Source of the DNA: Prevotella sp. UBA2711
Lineage (GTDB): Bacteria; Bacteroidota; Bacteroidia; Bacteroidales; Bacteroidaceae
Direction of reading: 5' to 3'
DNA length: 64,000 nucleotides
Assembly (NCBI GenBank): GCA_002354095.1
Contig: DEKX01000028.1
Span: 136,455-200,454, forward strand
The notes beneath the pieces are model-generated. The model had not been told where the DNA came from, ran no database searches, and saw only the letters and a program-made list of their open reading frames with translations. The position numbers were made by a program, and so were the translations under genes. Below are positions 17,286 through 24,810 of this stretch, piece after piece; within the stretch, counting starts at the first letter, position 1, and each line of letters starts with the position of its first letter.

Positions 17286-19082
17286 TTATAACTGTAACTT
17301 CAATACTTGCTCTACATAATCTACAAAAGCACGGTTGACAAGACGTACACCGCCCTTTGTGGGATAATCACCCGTAAAATACCAGTCGCCTGGATGATGA
17401 GGGCACGCGCGATGCAGTCCGCCAATGCTTTGGAACACTAACTCCACAGGCGTCTGCATCCCCTCGGGGCGCAACATCTCTACAATTTTCTGATTCAGCT
17501 CTTCAATGGTGAAGGGTTCGTAAATCCGCTTCACGTGATTGCCATTGTCCGGTTTCCCCTTACAATCCTGATAGACATCGGCTATCAGTTGCTGCATCCC
17601 CCGTTCCTGAATGAGGGCTATAGCGGCACGGAAGGCACAAAGTTCCTCCAGACGTGACATGTCGATACCGTAATAGTCGGGATAACGAATCTGCGGAGCG
17701 CTCGACACCATCACGATCTTTTTAGGATGCAACCGGTCAAGAATCTTAAAAATGCTCTCACGGAGAGTGGTACCTCTCACGATGCTGTCGTCGATGATGA
17801 CCAGATAATCTTCGTATGCCACCAGACTGCCGTATGTGATATCATAGACATGGGCTGCCAGATCATTACGCTCAGCACCTTCCGTGATAAACGTTCGCAA
17901 CTTGATGTCCTTCCACACCACCTTCTCAATACGCACCTGATGGGCTAACCGGCGGAACCCGTCAGTAATACCATAGAAAGCCACTTCTGCGGTATTGGGA
18001 ATATAGGAGAACACCGTATGACTCACATCCCCATTAACTGCTTTCGTAATGGCGGGAATCAGTTGTTCGCCCAACTGCTTGCGCTCCTGATAGATATCAC
18101 GGTCGGAACCCCTGCTGAAATAGATACGCTCGAAACAGCAGGCGCTATACTGACGGGCGGGCAGTATCTGTTCCAGACACAGTTCCCCACTCTTGCGAAC
18201 CAACAGCGACTGACCAGGTCGCAATTCTCGGACGGCTTCTGTCGGCAAATCAAATGTTGTCTGTATCACTGGGCGCTCGCTGGCAATCACCACCACCTCA
18301 TCGTCCTGATAGTAGAATGCCGGACGGATGCCCCAAGGGTCGCGCATGGCAAACATCTCGCCGCTGCCCGTCATGCCACACATCACGTAGCCGCCGTCGA
18401 AATGCTGCATCGTCTTCTTTAGAACATTCTCCATCCGGATATGGTCCTCTATATACTGCGTGACATCAGTTCCCGTCATCTGTTTTTCCCTCGCCTCGGC
18501 AAAGAGGCGTTCCGACTCCCTGTCGAGTCGATGCCCCATCAGTTCCAACAGGATATAGGAGTCACTATAGATACGGGGCGACTGCCCCCGACTGGTCAGG
18601 AACTCAAAGACCTCACTGATGTTCGTCATATTGAAATTGCCACACAGACAGAGATTCTTGGCGCGCCAGTTATTGCGACGCAGGAAAGGATGCACATATT
18701 GCAAACCACTCTTGCCTGTCGTAGAATAGCGCAAATGCCCCATCAATAATTGAGAATTGAAAAGTTGAAAAGCTGAAGAATTGCAACTGTCTTCATCCTC
18801 TTCCTTTCTTCCATTCTTCAATCCTTCTATTTTTCTGAAAATCTCGGTGATGGCATCCTTGCCTTCCGCACGCTCGCGAAACATATATTCACTGCCAGTT
18901 GGAGCATCCAGATTGACACAGGCAATACCCGCACCCTCCTGTCCGCGGTTGTGCTGTTTCTCCATCAGCAGATAGAGCTTGTCAAGCCCATACCGCCGTG
19001 TTCCGTATTTCCGTTGGTAATAGTCCAGCGGTTTCAACAGGCGAATCATCGCCACCCCACACTCATGCTTCAGTTCTTCCAT
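17286..19082 (-). CDS. purF: Amidophosphoribosyltransferase (glutamine PRPP amidotransferase)
   Basis: Carries out the first step of purine synthesis: PRPP plus glutamine gives phosphoribosylamine. In the 598 residues a short propeptide MEELKHE precedes Cys8, the catalytic nucleophile after processing (ECGVAMI). The PRPP-binding loop IIDDSIVRGTT is in the C-terminal phosphoribosyltransferase domain, and HLRYSTTG marks the glutaminase domain. An extra charged stretch, about residues 80-111, precedes HLRYSTTG and is built from GAATTGAAG-like repeats. The gene sits between pyrG and asnB, all three encoding glutamine amidotransferases. It may be a diverged PurF with a regulatory role; a second copy elsewhere cannot be excluded. 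Confidence 0.88.
   Translation of the reverse strand: MEELKHECGVAMIRLLKPLDYYQRKYGTRRYGLDKLYLLMEKQHNRGQEGAGIACVNLDAPTGSEYMFRERAEGKDAITEIFRKIEGLKNGRKEEDEDSCNSSAFQLFNSQLLMGHLRYSTTGKSGLQYVHPFLRRNNWRAKNLCLCGNFNMTNISEVFEFLTSRGQSPRIYSDSYILLELMGHRLDRESERLFAEAREKQMTGTDVTQYIEDHIRMENVLKKTMQHFDGGYVMCGMTGSGEMFAMRDPWGIRPAFYYQDDEVVVIASERPVIQTTFDLPTEAVRELRPGQSLLVRKSGELCLEQILPARQYSACCFERIYFSRGSDRDIYQERKQLGEQLIPAITKAVNGDVSHTVFSYIPNTAEVAFYGITDGFRRLAHQVRIEKVVWKDIKLRTFITEGAERNDLAAHVYDITYGSLVAYEDYLVIIDDSIVRGTTLRESIFKILDRLHPKKIVMVSSAPQIRYPDYYGIDMSRLEELCAFRAAIALIQERGMQQLIADVYQDCKGKPDNGNHVKRIYEPFTIEELNQKIVEMLRPEGMQTPVELVFQSIGGLHRACPHHPGDWYFTGDYPTKGGVRLVNRAFVDYVEQVLKLQL
18744..18835 (-). repeat. Decayed repeat insertion in purF
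   Basis: The plus strand reads imperfect TTGAGAATTGAAAAG and TTCTTCAATCCTTC segments, the same vocabulary as the 8-bp array at 19085-19156. In PurF it encodes a low-complexity insertion with a Glu/Asp-rich part followed by SSAFQLFNSQL, where related enzymes have a short loop. Confidence 0.6.
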
Positions 19083-19084
19083 AC

Positions 19085-19156
19085 TTCAATTCTTCAATCC
19101 TTCAATTCTTCAATCCTTCAATTCTTCAATTCTTCAATTCTTCAATCCTTCAATTC
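19085..19156 (-). repeat. 8-bp tandem array at the pyrG-purF junction
   Basis: Nine units of TTCAATTC or TTCAATCC on the plus strand, nearly perfect. The array begins two bases upstream of the purF ATG and runs into the end of pyrG, so the pyrG stop codon (19142-19144) and its last residues (LKELKD) are made from repeat sequence. Confidence 0.92.
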
Positions 19157-20740
19157 TTTAAGGAACGACATAAACAATGGGTGCGGATGAAGCACCGTAG
19201 AGGAATATTCTGGATGGAACTGAGTTCCGATATACCAACGCAAGGTAGGTATCTCTACAATCTCCACCAAATCAGCAGCAGGGTTGATACCCACACATTT
19301 CATGCCTGCCGCCTCGTATTCCTCTTTATATGCGTTGTTGAACTCGTAGCGGTGGCGATGGCGCTCCTTAATGAGCTGAGAGTTGGCTGCCGCCGCGTAT
19401 GCTTCCATGGCGCGGCTGCCCTCCCGCAGTTCGCAATCGTATGCCCCCAGACGCATCGTTCCGCCCATCTGGGTGATGCTTTTCTGTTCCTCCATCAGGT
19501 CGATGACGGGGTGCGCCGTGTCTGCCGACATCTCACTGCTGTTGGCATCTGCATAGCCCAGCACATTCCGGGCAAACTCTATCGCCATCATCTGCATGCC
19601 CAGACAGATGCCAAAGGTAGGAATATCGTGCGTCCTGGTGTATTGTGCGGCTATCAGTTTTCCCTCAATGCCCCGCTGACCGAAACCGGGACAGATGATG
19701 ATGCCTGCCATTCCCTCCAACTGCGCGGCTACATTGTCCGCCGTCACTCCTTCGCTGTTGATGAAATGCAGTCGCACTTTCACATTATTATATATACCTG
19801 CCAGGTTCAGGCTCTCCCGAATACTCTTATACGCATCCTGCAAGTCGTATTTACCCACCAGTCCGACGTGCACCTCACGGGTGGCACGGCGCTGCTTGTC
19901 GAGGAAGTCATGCCAAGGCTTCATAGCAGGAGTCTCACCCACAGGAATACCAATCTTCCGCATGATGGCAGCATCAAGTCCCTGTCGCTGCATACTGACC
20001 GGCACCTCATAGATGCTGGGCATATCCTCGCTCTGCACCACACATTCCAAATCGACATTACAGAACGAGGCTACCTTCATGCGCAGCGAGTCATCCAGAT
20101 GGCGCTCGGTGCGCAACACCAGAATGTCGGGCTGGATACCCATTCCCTGCAATTCCTTCACGGAATGTTGCGTCGGCTTGGTCTTCAACTCATCGGCAGC
20201 CTTCAGATAGGGCACGTAGGTGAGATGCACACATACCGCATTACGTCCCAGTTGCCAGCGCAGCTGTCGGATGGCCTCCATAAACGGGGCACTCTCGATG
20301 TCACCGATAGTACCGCCCACCTCCGTGATGACGAAGTCAAAATCTTCACTTTCCCGCAGCATCCGCCGCTTGATTTCATCGGTGATGTGAGGCACCACCT
20401 GAATCGTCTTACCCAGATAGTCGCCACGGCGCTCGCGGTCTATCACCGTCTTATAGATACGCCCTGTGGTGATGGAGTTGTCGCGGGTAGTCTCAATACC
20501 CGTAAACCGTTCATAATGCCCCAGATCCAGGTCGGTCTCCATCCCATCTACCGTGACGTAGCATTCCCCATGTTCGTAAGGGTTCAGCGTCCCAGGGTCG
20601 ATATTGATATAAGGGTCGAATTTCTGAATCGTCACCTTATAGCCGCGTGCCTGGAGCAGTTTGCCGATACTGGCGGCGATGATTCCCTTTCCGAGGGATG
20701 AAACCACGCCGCCTGTAACGAAGATATACTTTGTTTCCAT
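19142..20740 (-). CDS. pyrG: CTP synthase
   Basis: Converts UTP to CTP with ATP and glutamine. In the 532 residues the amidoligase domain begins with GGVVSSLGKGIIAASIG (P-loop-like). The class I glutaminase domain, about 290-530, shows GIIICPGFGQRG and the nucleophile in FGICLGMQMM, with the His/Glu pair in TQFHPEYSS. Its last residues come from the 8-bp array. It is the first gene of pyrG-purF-asnB, with a -7 promoter element at 20801-20808. Confidence 0.96.
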   Translation of the reverse strand: METKYIFVTGGVVSSLGKGIIAASIGKLLQARGYKVTIQKFDPYINIDPGTLNPYEHGECYVTVDGMETDLDLGHYERFTGIETTRDNSITTGRIYKTVIDRERRGDYLGKTIQVVPHITDEIKRRMLRESEDFDFVITEVGGTIGDIESAPFMEAIRQLRWQLGRNAVCVHLTYVPYLKAADELKTKPTQHSVKELQGMGIQPDILVLRTERHLDDSLRMKVASFCNVDLECVVQSEDMPSIYEVPVSMQRQGLDAAIMRKIGIPVGETPAMKPWHDFLDKQRRATREVHVGLVGKYDLQDAYKSIRESLNLAGIYNNVKVRLHFINSEGVTADNVAAQLEGMAGIIICPGFGQRGIEGKLIAAQYTRTHDIPTFGICLGMQMMAIEFARNVLGYADANSSEMSADTAHPVIDLMEEQKSITQMGGTMRLGAYDCELREGSRAMEAYAAAANSQLIKERHRHRYEFNNAYKEEYEAAGMKCVGINPAADLVEIVEIPTLRWYIGTQFHPEYSSTVLHPHPLFMSFLKELKD

Positions 20741-21000
20741 ATCTTGATTGTTTTGAAGTTTACTTTCGTGTGGATGTCACACTTTGCACTTTTTATGCTG
20801 CAAAGATAAATCATTTGGAAAGAAAACCCTCCCATCCGCTTTCATTTTGTTTCTATATATTTCAAGAAACTGTCAATTTGAAAGCAAAACAATCAAATTT
20901 CATTCTCTTTTGAAAGAAAAAGACTTTATTTCATAACGAATTGAAAGACCTCCCCCTCAAACAACAGGCTATTACAACCATTGTATATTGTTGGCCATTA
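20741..21000. other. AT-rich intergenic region upstream of pyrG
   Basis: About 260 bases between pyrG and the orphan gene, both on the minus strand. Apart from the pyrG promoter it holds AT-rich sequence with no convincing hairpin terminator for the orphan gene and no open frame of note. Confidence 0.5.
20801..20808 (-). promoter_or_regulatory. -7 promoter element for pyrG-purF-asnB
   Basis: TATCTTTG on the minus strand, about 60 bases before the pyrG ATG. The -33 region has only a GTTTTC-like match. Confidence 0.6.
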
Positions 21001-21729
21001 CTACAGGAAGCCTTGATCGGTCAGTCCACCATAGCTTTTGGCAGCTGACTCCAAGGCTTCTTTGGTGGTGTACTTCTGGTATAGGGTGCAGCGGGTGACT
21101 ATCGTCTGCGGTGAGCAACGCTCACCTTTTACCATCACCAGTGCCCAGCCCTTCAGCACATCAGCGAACTCTTCTCCCTTCAGCACATAATGACCATCCG
21201 CCAGTGTCATCTCTTCCCAAGACACCTCACGCTTGCTGAACCTCACCAACGCGTCCCTGTCGCTACCTGTCTGGACCGCCGTATAGAGCCACAACTTCGT
21301 CCAAGGTTCCCATTCCTCCGGCAAGAGGTCAGTGATGAGTGCCGGCATTCCATCTACCTCGCCCAACTGCTGTTTGATCTCCGGTAAGCTGCCGTCACTC
21401 ACAGGTATGCCCGGCATTAAAAACGATGTCTGCTCCATCAACACCTTTTCCACATAAACTGCAGGCAACCGATTGGCAAGTGACATGAAATTGTTATAAG
21501 CCGTCGCCCCCTCGGTAAACATTGGCTTGCAATACTTCAGCAGTCTCCACAGCGCCACGGAATGACGCATCTTCTGACGTTGGATAAACTGCGGAAGTGT
21601 GTTGCTGCGTCGCTCCATCGAGTTGGCCGACCTGATAATCAGTCGCCCCTGTTTCATGTAGGTTGTAATGCCGTCTGTTCGCAGACTGCCTATCACCATC
21701 AAACCTTTTCCTGTTCCTTTTCTTTTCAT
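21001..21729 (-). CDS. Orphan protein of unknown function
   Basis: 242 residues, soluble, no signal peptide. The N-terminus is basic (MKRKGTGKGLMVIGSLRTDG), followed by TYMKQGRLIIRSANSMERRSN, then Gln/Arg-rich and helical segments. Not recognised. The N-terminal layout faintly recalls DUF6266-type Bacteroidetes proteins, but the match is too weak to assign. It lies alone between two nitrogen-metabolism gene sets. Its start is preceded by a 154-bp array of 11-bp repeats, and a -7 element lies some 280 bases upstream, giving a long leader. The frame is uninterrupted. Confidence 0.6.
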   Translation of the reverse strand: MKRKGTGKGLMVIGSLRTDGITTYMKQGRLIIRSANSMERRSNTLPQFIQRQKMRHSVALWRLLKYCKPMFTEGATAYNNFMSLANRLPAVYVEKVLMEQTSFLMPGIPVSDGSLPEIKQQLGEVDGMPALITDLLPEEWEPWTKLWLYTAVQTGSDRDALVRFSKREVSWEEMTLADGHYVLKGEEFADVLKGWALVMVKGERCSPQTIVTRCTLYQKYTTKEALESAAKSYGGLTDQGFL

Positions 21730-21753
21730 CGCATATTCTCCTTTAGTTATACA

Positions 21754-21907
21754 CTAATTGTTCTCTAACCGTTCTCCGAAAGTTCTCTAATCCCAGTCCG
21801 CTCTTTCTCCGTTCTATCCAAGCCCCTTCTCCGCTCTTTCTCCCATTGTTCTCCGATTGTTGTTCGATTGTTGTTCGATTGTTGTCCGATTGTTGTCCGA
21901 TTAACAA
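21754..21907. repeat. Fourteen-unit degenerate 11-bp array
   Basis: The sequence divides cleanly into 14 consecutive 11-mers with consensus CCGATTGTTCT on the plus strand. The units at 21862-21894 are nearly identical (GTTCGATTGTT and one GTCCGATTGTT); the outer ones are diverged. The period is close to one turn of DNA. The array lies in the predicted 5' leader of the orphan gene. Confidence 0.8.
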
Positions 21908-22011
21908 ACGGACAACAGACGTACATCAAACGCACTTCAATCGCACAAAAGTCGGCATTAAGCCTTGGGAGAACCGAAGGTAGAGTATGCTTGAATTGGA
22001 GATTGATGCTA

Positions 22012-22019
22012 CAAAGGTA
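22012..22019 (-). promoter_or_regulatory. -7 promoter element for the orphan gene
   Basis: TACCTTTG on the minus strand, with ACTTGC near the -33 position about 20 bases upstream. It implies a 5' leader of about 275 bases containing the 11-bp array. Confidence 0.55.
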
Positions 22020-22072
22020 TGATATTCTTAGGAGATTTGCAAGTATTTTATAGAATATCTCGGAGAAAAGAC

Positions 22073-22117
22073 GAATCCCCCTCTTTCGCTATCAGCAACA
22101 AAAGAGGGGGGATTTTC
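22073..22117 (-). terminator. Terminator of the glnB-amtB-porin operon
   Basis: Perfect arms AATCCCCCTCTTT and AAAGAGGGGGATT around a loop of about 14 bases. It ends about a dozen bases past the porin stop. Confidence 0.88.
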
Positions 22118-22129
22118 TTTGCGAAGACT

Positions 22130-22822
22130 TTAAGGTTGCAGCGTGAAGCCGACTACGAAGTAGGCTTTCTGCGAACTGGGGTTGGCTATGACCTGGGCGA
22201 AGAGAGGGATGGCGAAGGTGTCGGTAATCTTGATGTCCTTCGAAGCCTTCAGGGCAATGTTCGTCACGGCGAAACCGGAGGTATCGTAGTACGGAGAGGT
22301 GTAGGGCACTGCGCCGACGGTTCCCGTCCATTCGCACGTGGCTAAGCGGAAGGGGGCGTTCACTTCGACGTATGACGAATAAGGGCGTTTGCCCGATGCG
22401 GTCCATCCCTCGTTGCCGGCAAAGTTGGTGTACCAGGCAGCCGAGAGCAGTCCGAAGTCGTAAGCCACGGAAGCCTCGAAGACATGGCTGGTGCTGTGGG
22501 CATTATAATAGAAATAGCGGGGCTCAGGGTCGTCGAACCAATAGTCGGTGACGGCGACGGTCAGTCCGCCGGTGGTGTATGATGCCGTCAGGTCGAACTC
22601 CTTGGTGTCTTCCGACTTGAAGCCGACGGAGCCCCATGCCGAGAGGCAGAAACCCTTGTAGGCCACGCCCAGCGTGGGCTGCACGCTGACGTTACCACAG
22701 TCAAGTCCACGCCAGACGTACTGGCTCACGAAATCGGCAGCTATCGTAGCCTCCACCTTGTCCTGTGCAAGGGCGGTGGCACTTGCCACCAGGCCCATTG
22801 CGATGATTACAATCTTTTTCAT
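22130..22822 (-). CDS. TorF-family putative outer-membrane porin
   Basis: 230 residues with a signal peptide (MKKIVIIAMGLVASATALAQ). The mature part is a beta-barrel: an early SQYVWRGLDCG motif, typical of the TorF/Gcw-chp group, and alternating aromatic strands ending in VVGFTLQP. It is the third gene after glnB and amtB with a 31-base gap, so it is probably a diffusion channel for ammonium or small nitrogen compounds; this role is inferred from the operon only. Confidence 0.82.
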   Translation of the reverse strand: MKKIVIIAMGLVASATALAQDKVEATIAADFVSQYVWRGLDCGNVSVQPTLGVAYKGFCLSAWGSVGFKSEDTKEFDLTASYTTGGLTVAVTDYWFDDPEPRYFYYNAHSTSHVFEASVAYDFGLLSAAWYTNFAGNEGWTASGKRPYSSYVEVNAPFRLATCEWTGTVGAVPYTSPYYDTSGFAVTNIALKASKDIKITDTFAIPLFAQVIANPSSQKAYFVVGFTLQP

Positions 22823-22853
22823 ACCTTATAATAACGCTAATAATGGTTTTTTT

Positions 22854-24107
22854 TTAGTTATAACAGCTTTCTCCATGCTCATAGACATCCAGACCCTCTT
22901 CCTCGACACGCGCCTCGACACGCAGGCCGTGCAGTTTTCTGATGCCGAAGAACAGGATGATGCCACAGGCGGCTGCCCAGAGGTCGATGACGAGTATGCC
23001 GAAGCACTCCGCACCGAAGAAGCCCCAGCCATGACCATAGAAAGCACCGTTGCTGGTGGAGAACAATCCCGTCATGAGGGTTCCGAGTATTCCGCAGACG
23101 CCATGCACCGACGAAGCACCAACGGGGTCGTCGATATGCAGGACATGGTCGATAAACTCGATGGCAAATACCAGCACCACGCCACACACCAGTCCGATGA
23201 TGATAGCGCCCAGGGGGTCAACGAGGTCGCACCCCGCCGTGATGCCCACCAGACCAGCCAACACGCCGTTGAGGGTCAATGAGAGGGAGGGCTTGCCGTA
23301 TTTCAGCCAAGTGACAAACATCGTTGCCGTACCGCCTGCCGCAGCCGCCAGATTGGTGGTCAGGAACACATGGGAGATGGCTATGCGGTTTACTTCGCCG
23401 CTGGCTGCCAGCTGGCTGCCCGGATTGAAACCGAACCACCCCATCCAGAGAATAAAAACACCCAGGGCAGCCAAGGTAAGCGAATGACCGGGGATGGCTC
23501 GGCTCTTGCGGTCTGCATCATATTTCCCGATGCGCGGTCCTAATGCTAAAGCGCCTACCAAGGCCAGCACACCACCTACGCTATGGACGATGGCCGAACC
23601 TGCGAAATCGTGGAACACATCGCCGAAGGTCGTCATCATGAAGCTGTCGGCAGCACTGTTGCAAAGCCAGCCGCCTCCCCACGTCCAGTGACCCTCGACG
23701 GGATAGATAAAGAGCGAGATGAAAGCACTGTAAATGACGTACATCGAAAACTTCGTGCGCTCAGCCATGGCACCGCTGACGATGGTGGCAGAGGTGGCAC
23801 AGAACACGGTCTCGAAAATCAGGAAGCCCTCCGTGGGAAGGTCGCCCTTGTAGAAGGAGAGATCGCCCCAGTTGGGCGCTCCGATGAATCCTGCTCCGTC
23901 GGAGCCGAACATGAATCCAAAACCCAAGAAGAAGAACAGCAGCGAGCCGACCATGAAATCGACAAAGTTCTTCATCAGTATGTTCGCCGTGTTCTTACTG
24001 CGCGTAAAACCAGCCTCGCAGAGGGCAAAACCCGGCTGCATCCAGAATACCAACATGGCAGCCAATAACATCCATACAGTATCGAGTGAAAGTCCTATAG
24101 TTTCCAT
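22854..24107 (-). CDS. amtB: Ammonium transporter
   Basis: A 417-residue membrane protein with about eleven helices. Typical Amt sequences are seen: LVFWMQPGFALCEAGFTRSKN in the first helices, and conserved His residues in the pore region (FAGSAIVHSVGG and HGVCGILGTL). It admits ammonia/ammonium across the inner membrane at low external nitrogen. It follows glnB by 36 bases; GlnB-type proteins block Amt when nitrogen is ample. The C-terminal tail is longer and acidic. Confidence 0.96.
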   Translation of the reverse strand: METIGLSLDTVWMLLAAMLVFWMQPGFALCEAGFTRSKNTANILMKNFVDFMVGSLLFFFLGFGFMFGSDGAGFIGAPNWGDLSFYKGDLPTEGFLIFETVFCATSATIVSGAMAERTKFSMYVIYSAFISLFIYPVEGHWTWGGGWLCNSAADSFMMTTFGDVFHDFAGSAIVHSVGGVLALVGALALGPRIGKYDADRKSRAIPGHSLTLAALGVFILWMGWFGFNPGSQLAASGEVNRIAISHVFLTTNLAAAAGGTATMFVTWLKYGKPSLSLTLNGVLAGLVGITAGCDLVDPLGAIIIGLVCGVVLVFAIEFIDHVLHIDDPVGASSVHGVCGILGTLMTGLFSTSNGAFYGHGWGFFGAECFGILVIDLWAAACGIILFFGIRKLHGLRVEARVEEEGLDVYEHGESCYN

Positions 24108-24143
24108 AATCCTTTGTGTTTAAGTTGTGTTTGTGTTGTTGTC

Positions 24144-24491
24144 CTATTTCTTATCTCTCAGTACGGTGTCGCCGTGTTCGCCCGTGCGGATGGACCAGGT
24201 GTCAATCACATCGCTGACGAAGATGCGTCCGTCGCCAATCTCACCCGTATGGGCTACTCTCAATATAACCTGAACAGTGGGCTCCAGGATGACGTCACGG
24301 CAGACGATGGTCAGTGCCACACGCTCTATCACGTCCGTACTGTACTGGACACCACGGTAAATTCGCTCCTGACGGCTCTGACCGATGCCATGCACATCAT
24401 GATACTCGAACCAGTCGATGTCAGAACTCAACAATGCCCGTTTGACATCTTCAAATTTGGTCTTACGGATAATTGCCTCAATCTTTTTCAT
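24144..24491 (-). CDS. glnB: Nitrogen regulatory protein PII
   Basis: 115 residues. The T-loop (residues about 35-53) carries Tyr45 and Tyr50 in RIYRGVQY; Tyr50 aligns with the uridylylated tyrosine of enteric PII. The C-terminal signature RVAHTGEIGDGRIFV binds ATP/ADP. PII trimers sense 2-oxoglutarate and adenylate state and control AmtB and other partners. It is first in the glnB-amtB-porin operon and divergent from gltBD-glnN. Confidence 0.95.
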   Translation of the reverse strand: MKKIEAIIRKTKFEDVKRALLSSDIDWFEYHDVHGIGQSRQERIYRGVQYSTDVIERVALTIVCRDVILEPTVQVILRVAHTGEIGDGRIFVSDVIDTWSIRTGEHGDTVLRDKK

Positions 24492-24520
24492 AAACCAACA
24501 GTTTTAAATTAATAAATAAT

Positions 24521-24537
24521 GTGTACGTACGTTACAC
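24521..24537. promoter_or_regulatory. Candidate operator palindrome upstream of glnB
   Basis: GTGTACGTACGTTACAC, a near-palindrome with ACGTACGT at its core, 30-46 bases before the glnB ATG and downstream of its -7 element, where a bound repressor would block transcription. The regulator is not known. Confidence 0.45.
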
Positions 24538-24739
24538 TTGTGGATTTCCTTATGCAAAAGTAAGCATTTATGCTAATAATCTTACTTTTTCGTATCGTTT
24601 TTACACAAAAAATCGCCCCCAACTATCAAATAGAAAGATTATCCCCCTTCGCAAGTTACGTTTTAGAAGCAAAATTAACCGATTTTGTATCAAATCGAAA
24701 GTATTTTTTGAAATTAAACATAAAAAAGTCAGTAAATTA

Positions 24740-24770
24740 ATTGTTTTTCTTTCATTTTGTATTATCTTTG
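24740..24770 (+). promoter_or_regulatory. Promoter of the gltBD-dapF-dapL-glnN operon
   Basis: ATTG (24740-24743), 19 bases, then TATCTTTG (24763-24770). Transcription would start near 24777, so the translation start must be the ATG at 24811, not an upstream in-frame ATG at 24757 that overlaps this promoter. Confidence 0.75.
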
Positions 24771-24810
24771 CACCGAAAAAGAAGCAAAAGCAAGACTAAA
24801 CAAGGATCGT

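Larger units (their letters stand above)
21730..22129. other. 400-base region with leader, 11-bp array, promoter and terminator
   Basis: On the minus strand, in order of transcription: the terminator of the glnB-amtB-porin operon (22073-22117), a -7 element (22012-22019), about 100 bases of plain sequence, the 11-bp array (21907-21754), and 24 bases to the orphan ATG. No open frame is supported in it. Confidence 0.6.
24492..24810. other. Divergent control region between glnB and gltB
   Basis: 319 bases without a gene. It holds the glnB -7 element TACTTTTG (24555-24562, minus) and the gltB promoter. An imperfect palindrome centred on ACGTACGT lies at 24521-24537 just downstream of the glnB start site. 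An inverted repeat AAAAGTAAG/CTTACTTTT overlaps the glnB -7 element. These palindromes are candidate operators for a nitrogen regulator; none is identified. Confidence 0.6.

Noticed and set aside
18998..20701. Long plus-strand open frame of 567 codons opposite pyrG
   Set aside because: It is antisense to a clear CTP synthase with all its motifs, its start lies in the 8-bp array (hence its repetitive N-terminus), and it resembles no protein family.
21754..21907. CRISPR array
   Set aside because: Units are contiguous 11-mers without spacers and there are no cas genes.
24757..24810. Upstream extension of gltB starting at 24757
   Set aside because: It overlaps the promoter (24740-24770); the transcript would start downstream of this ATG, and 24811 gives a normal propeptide.
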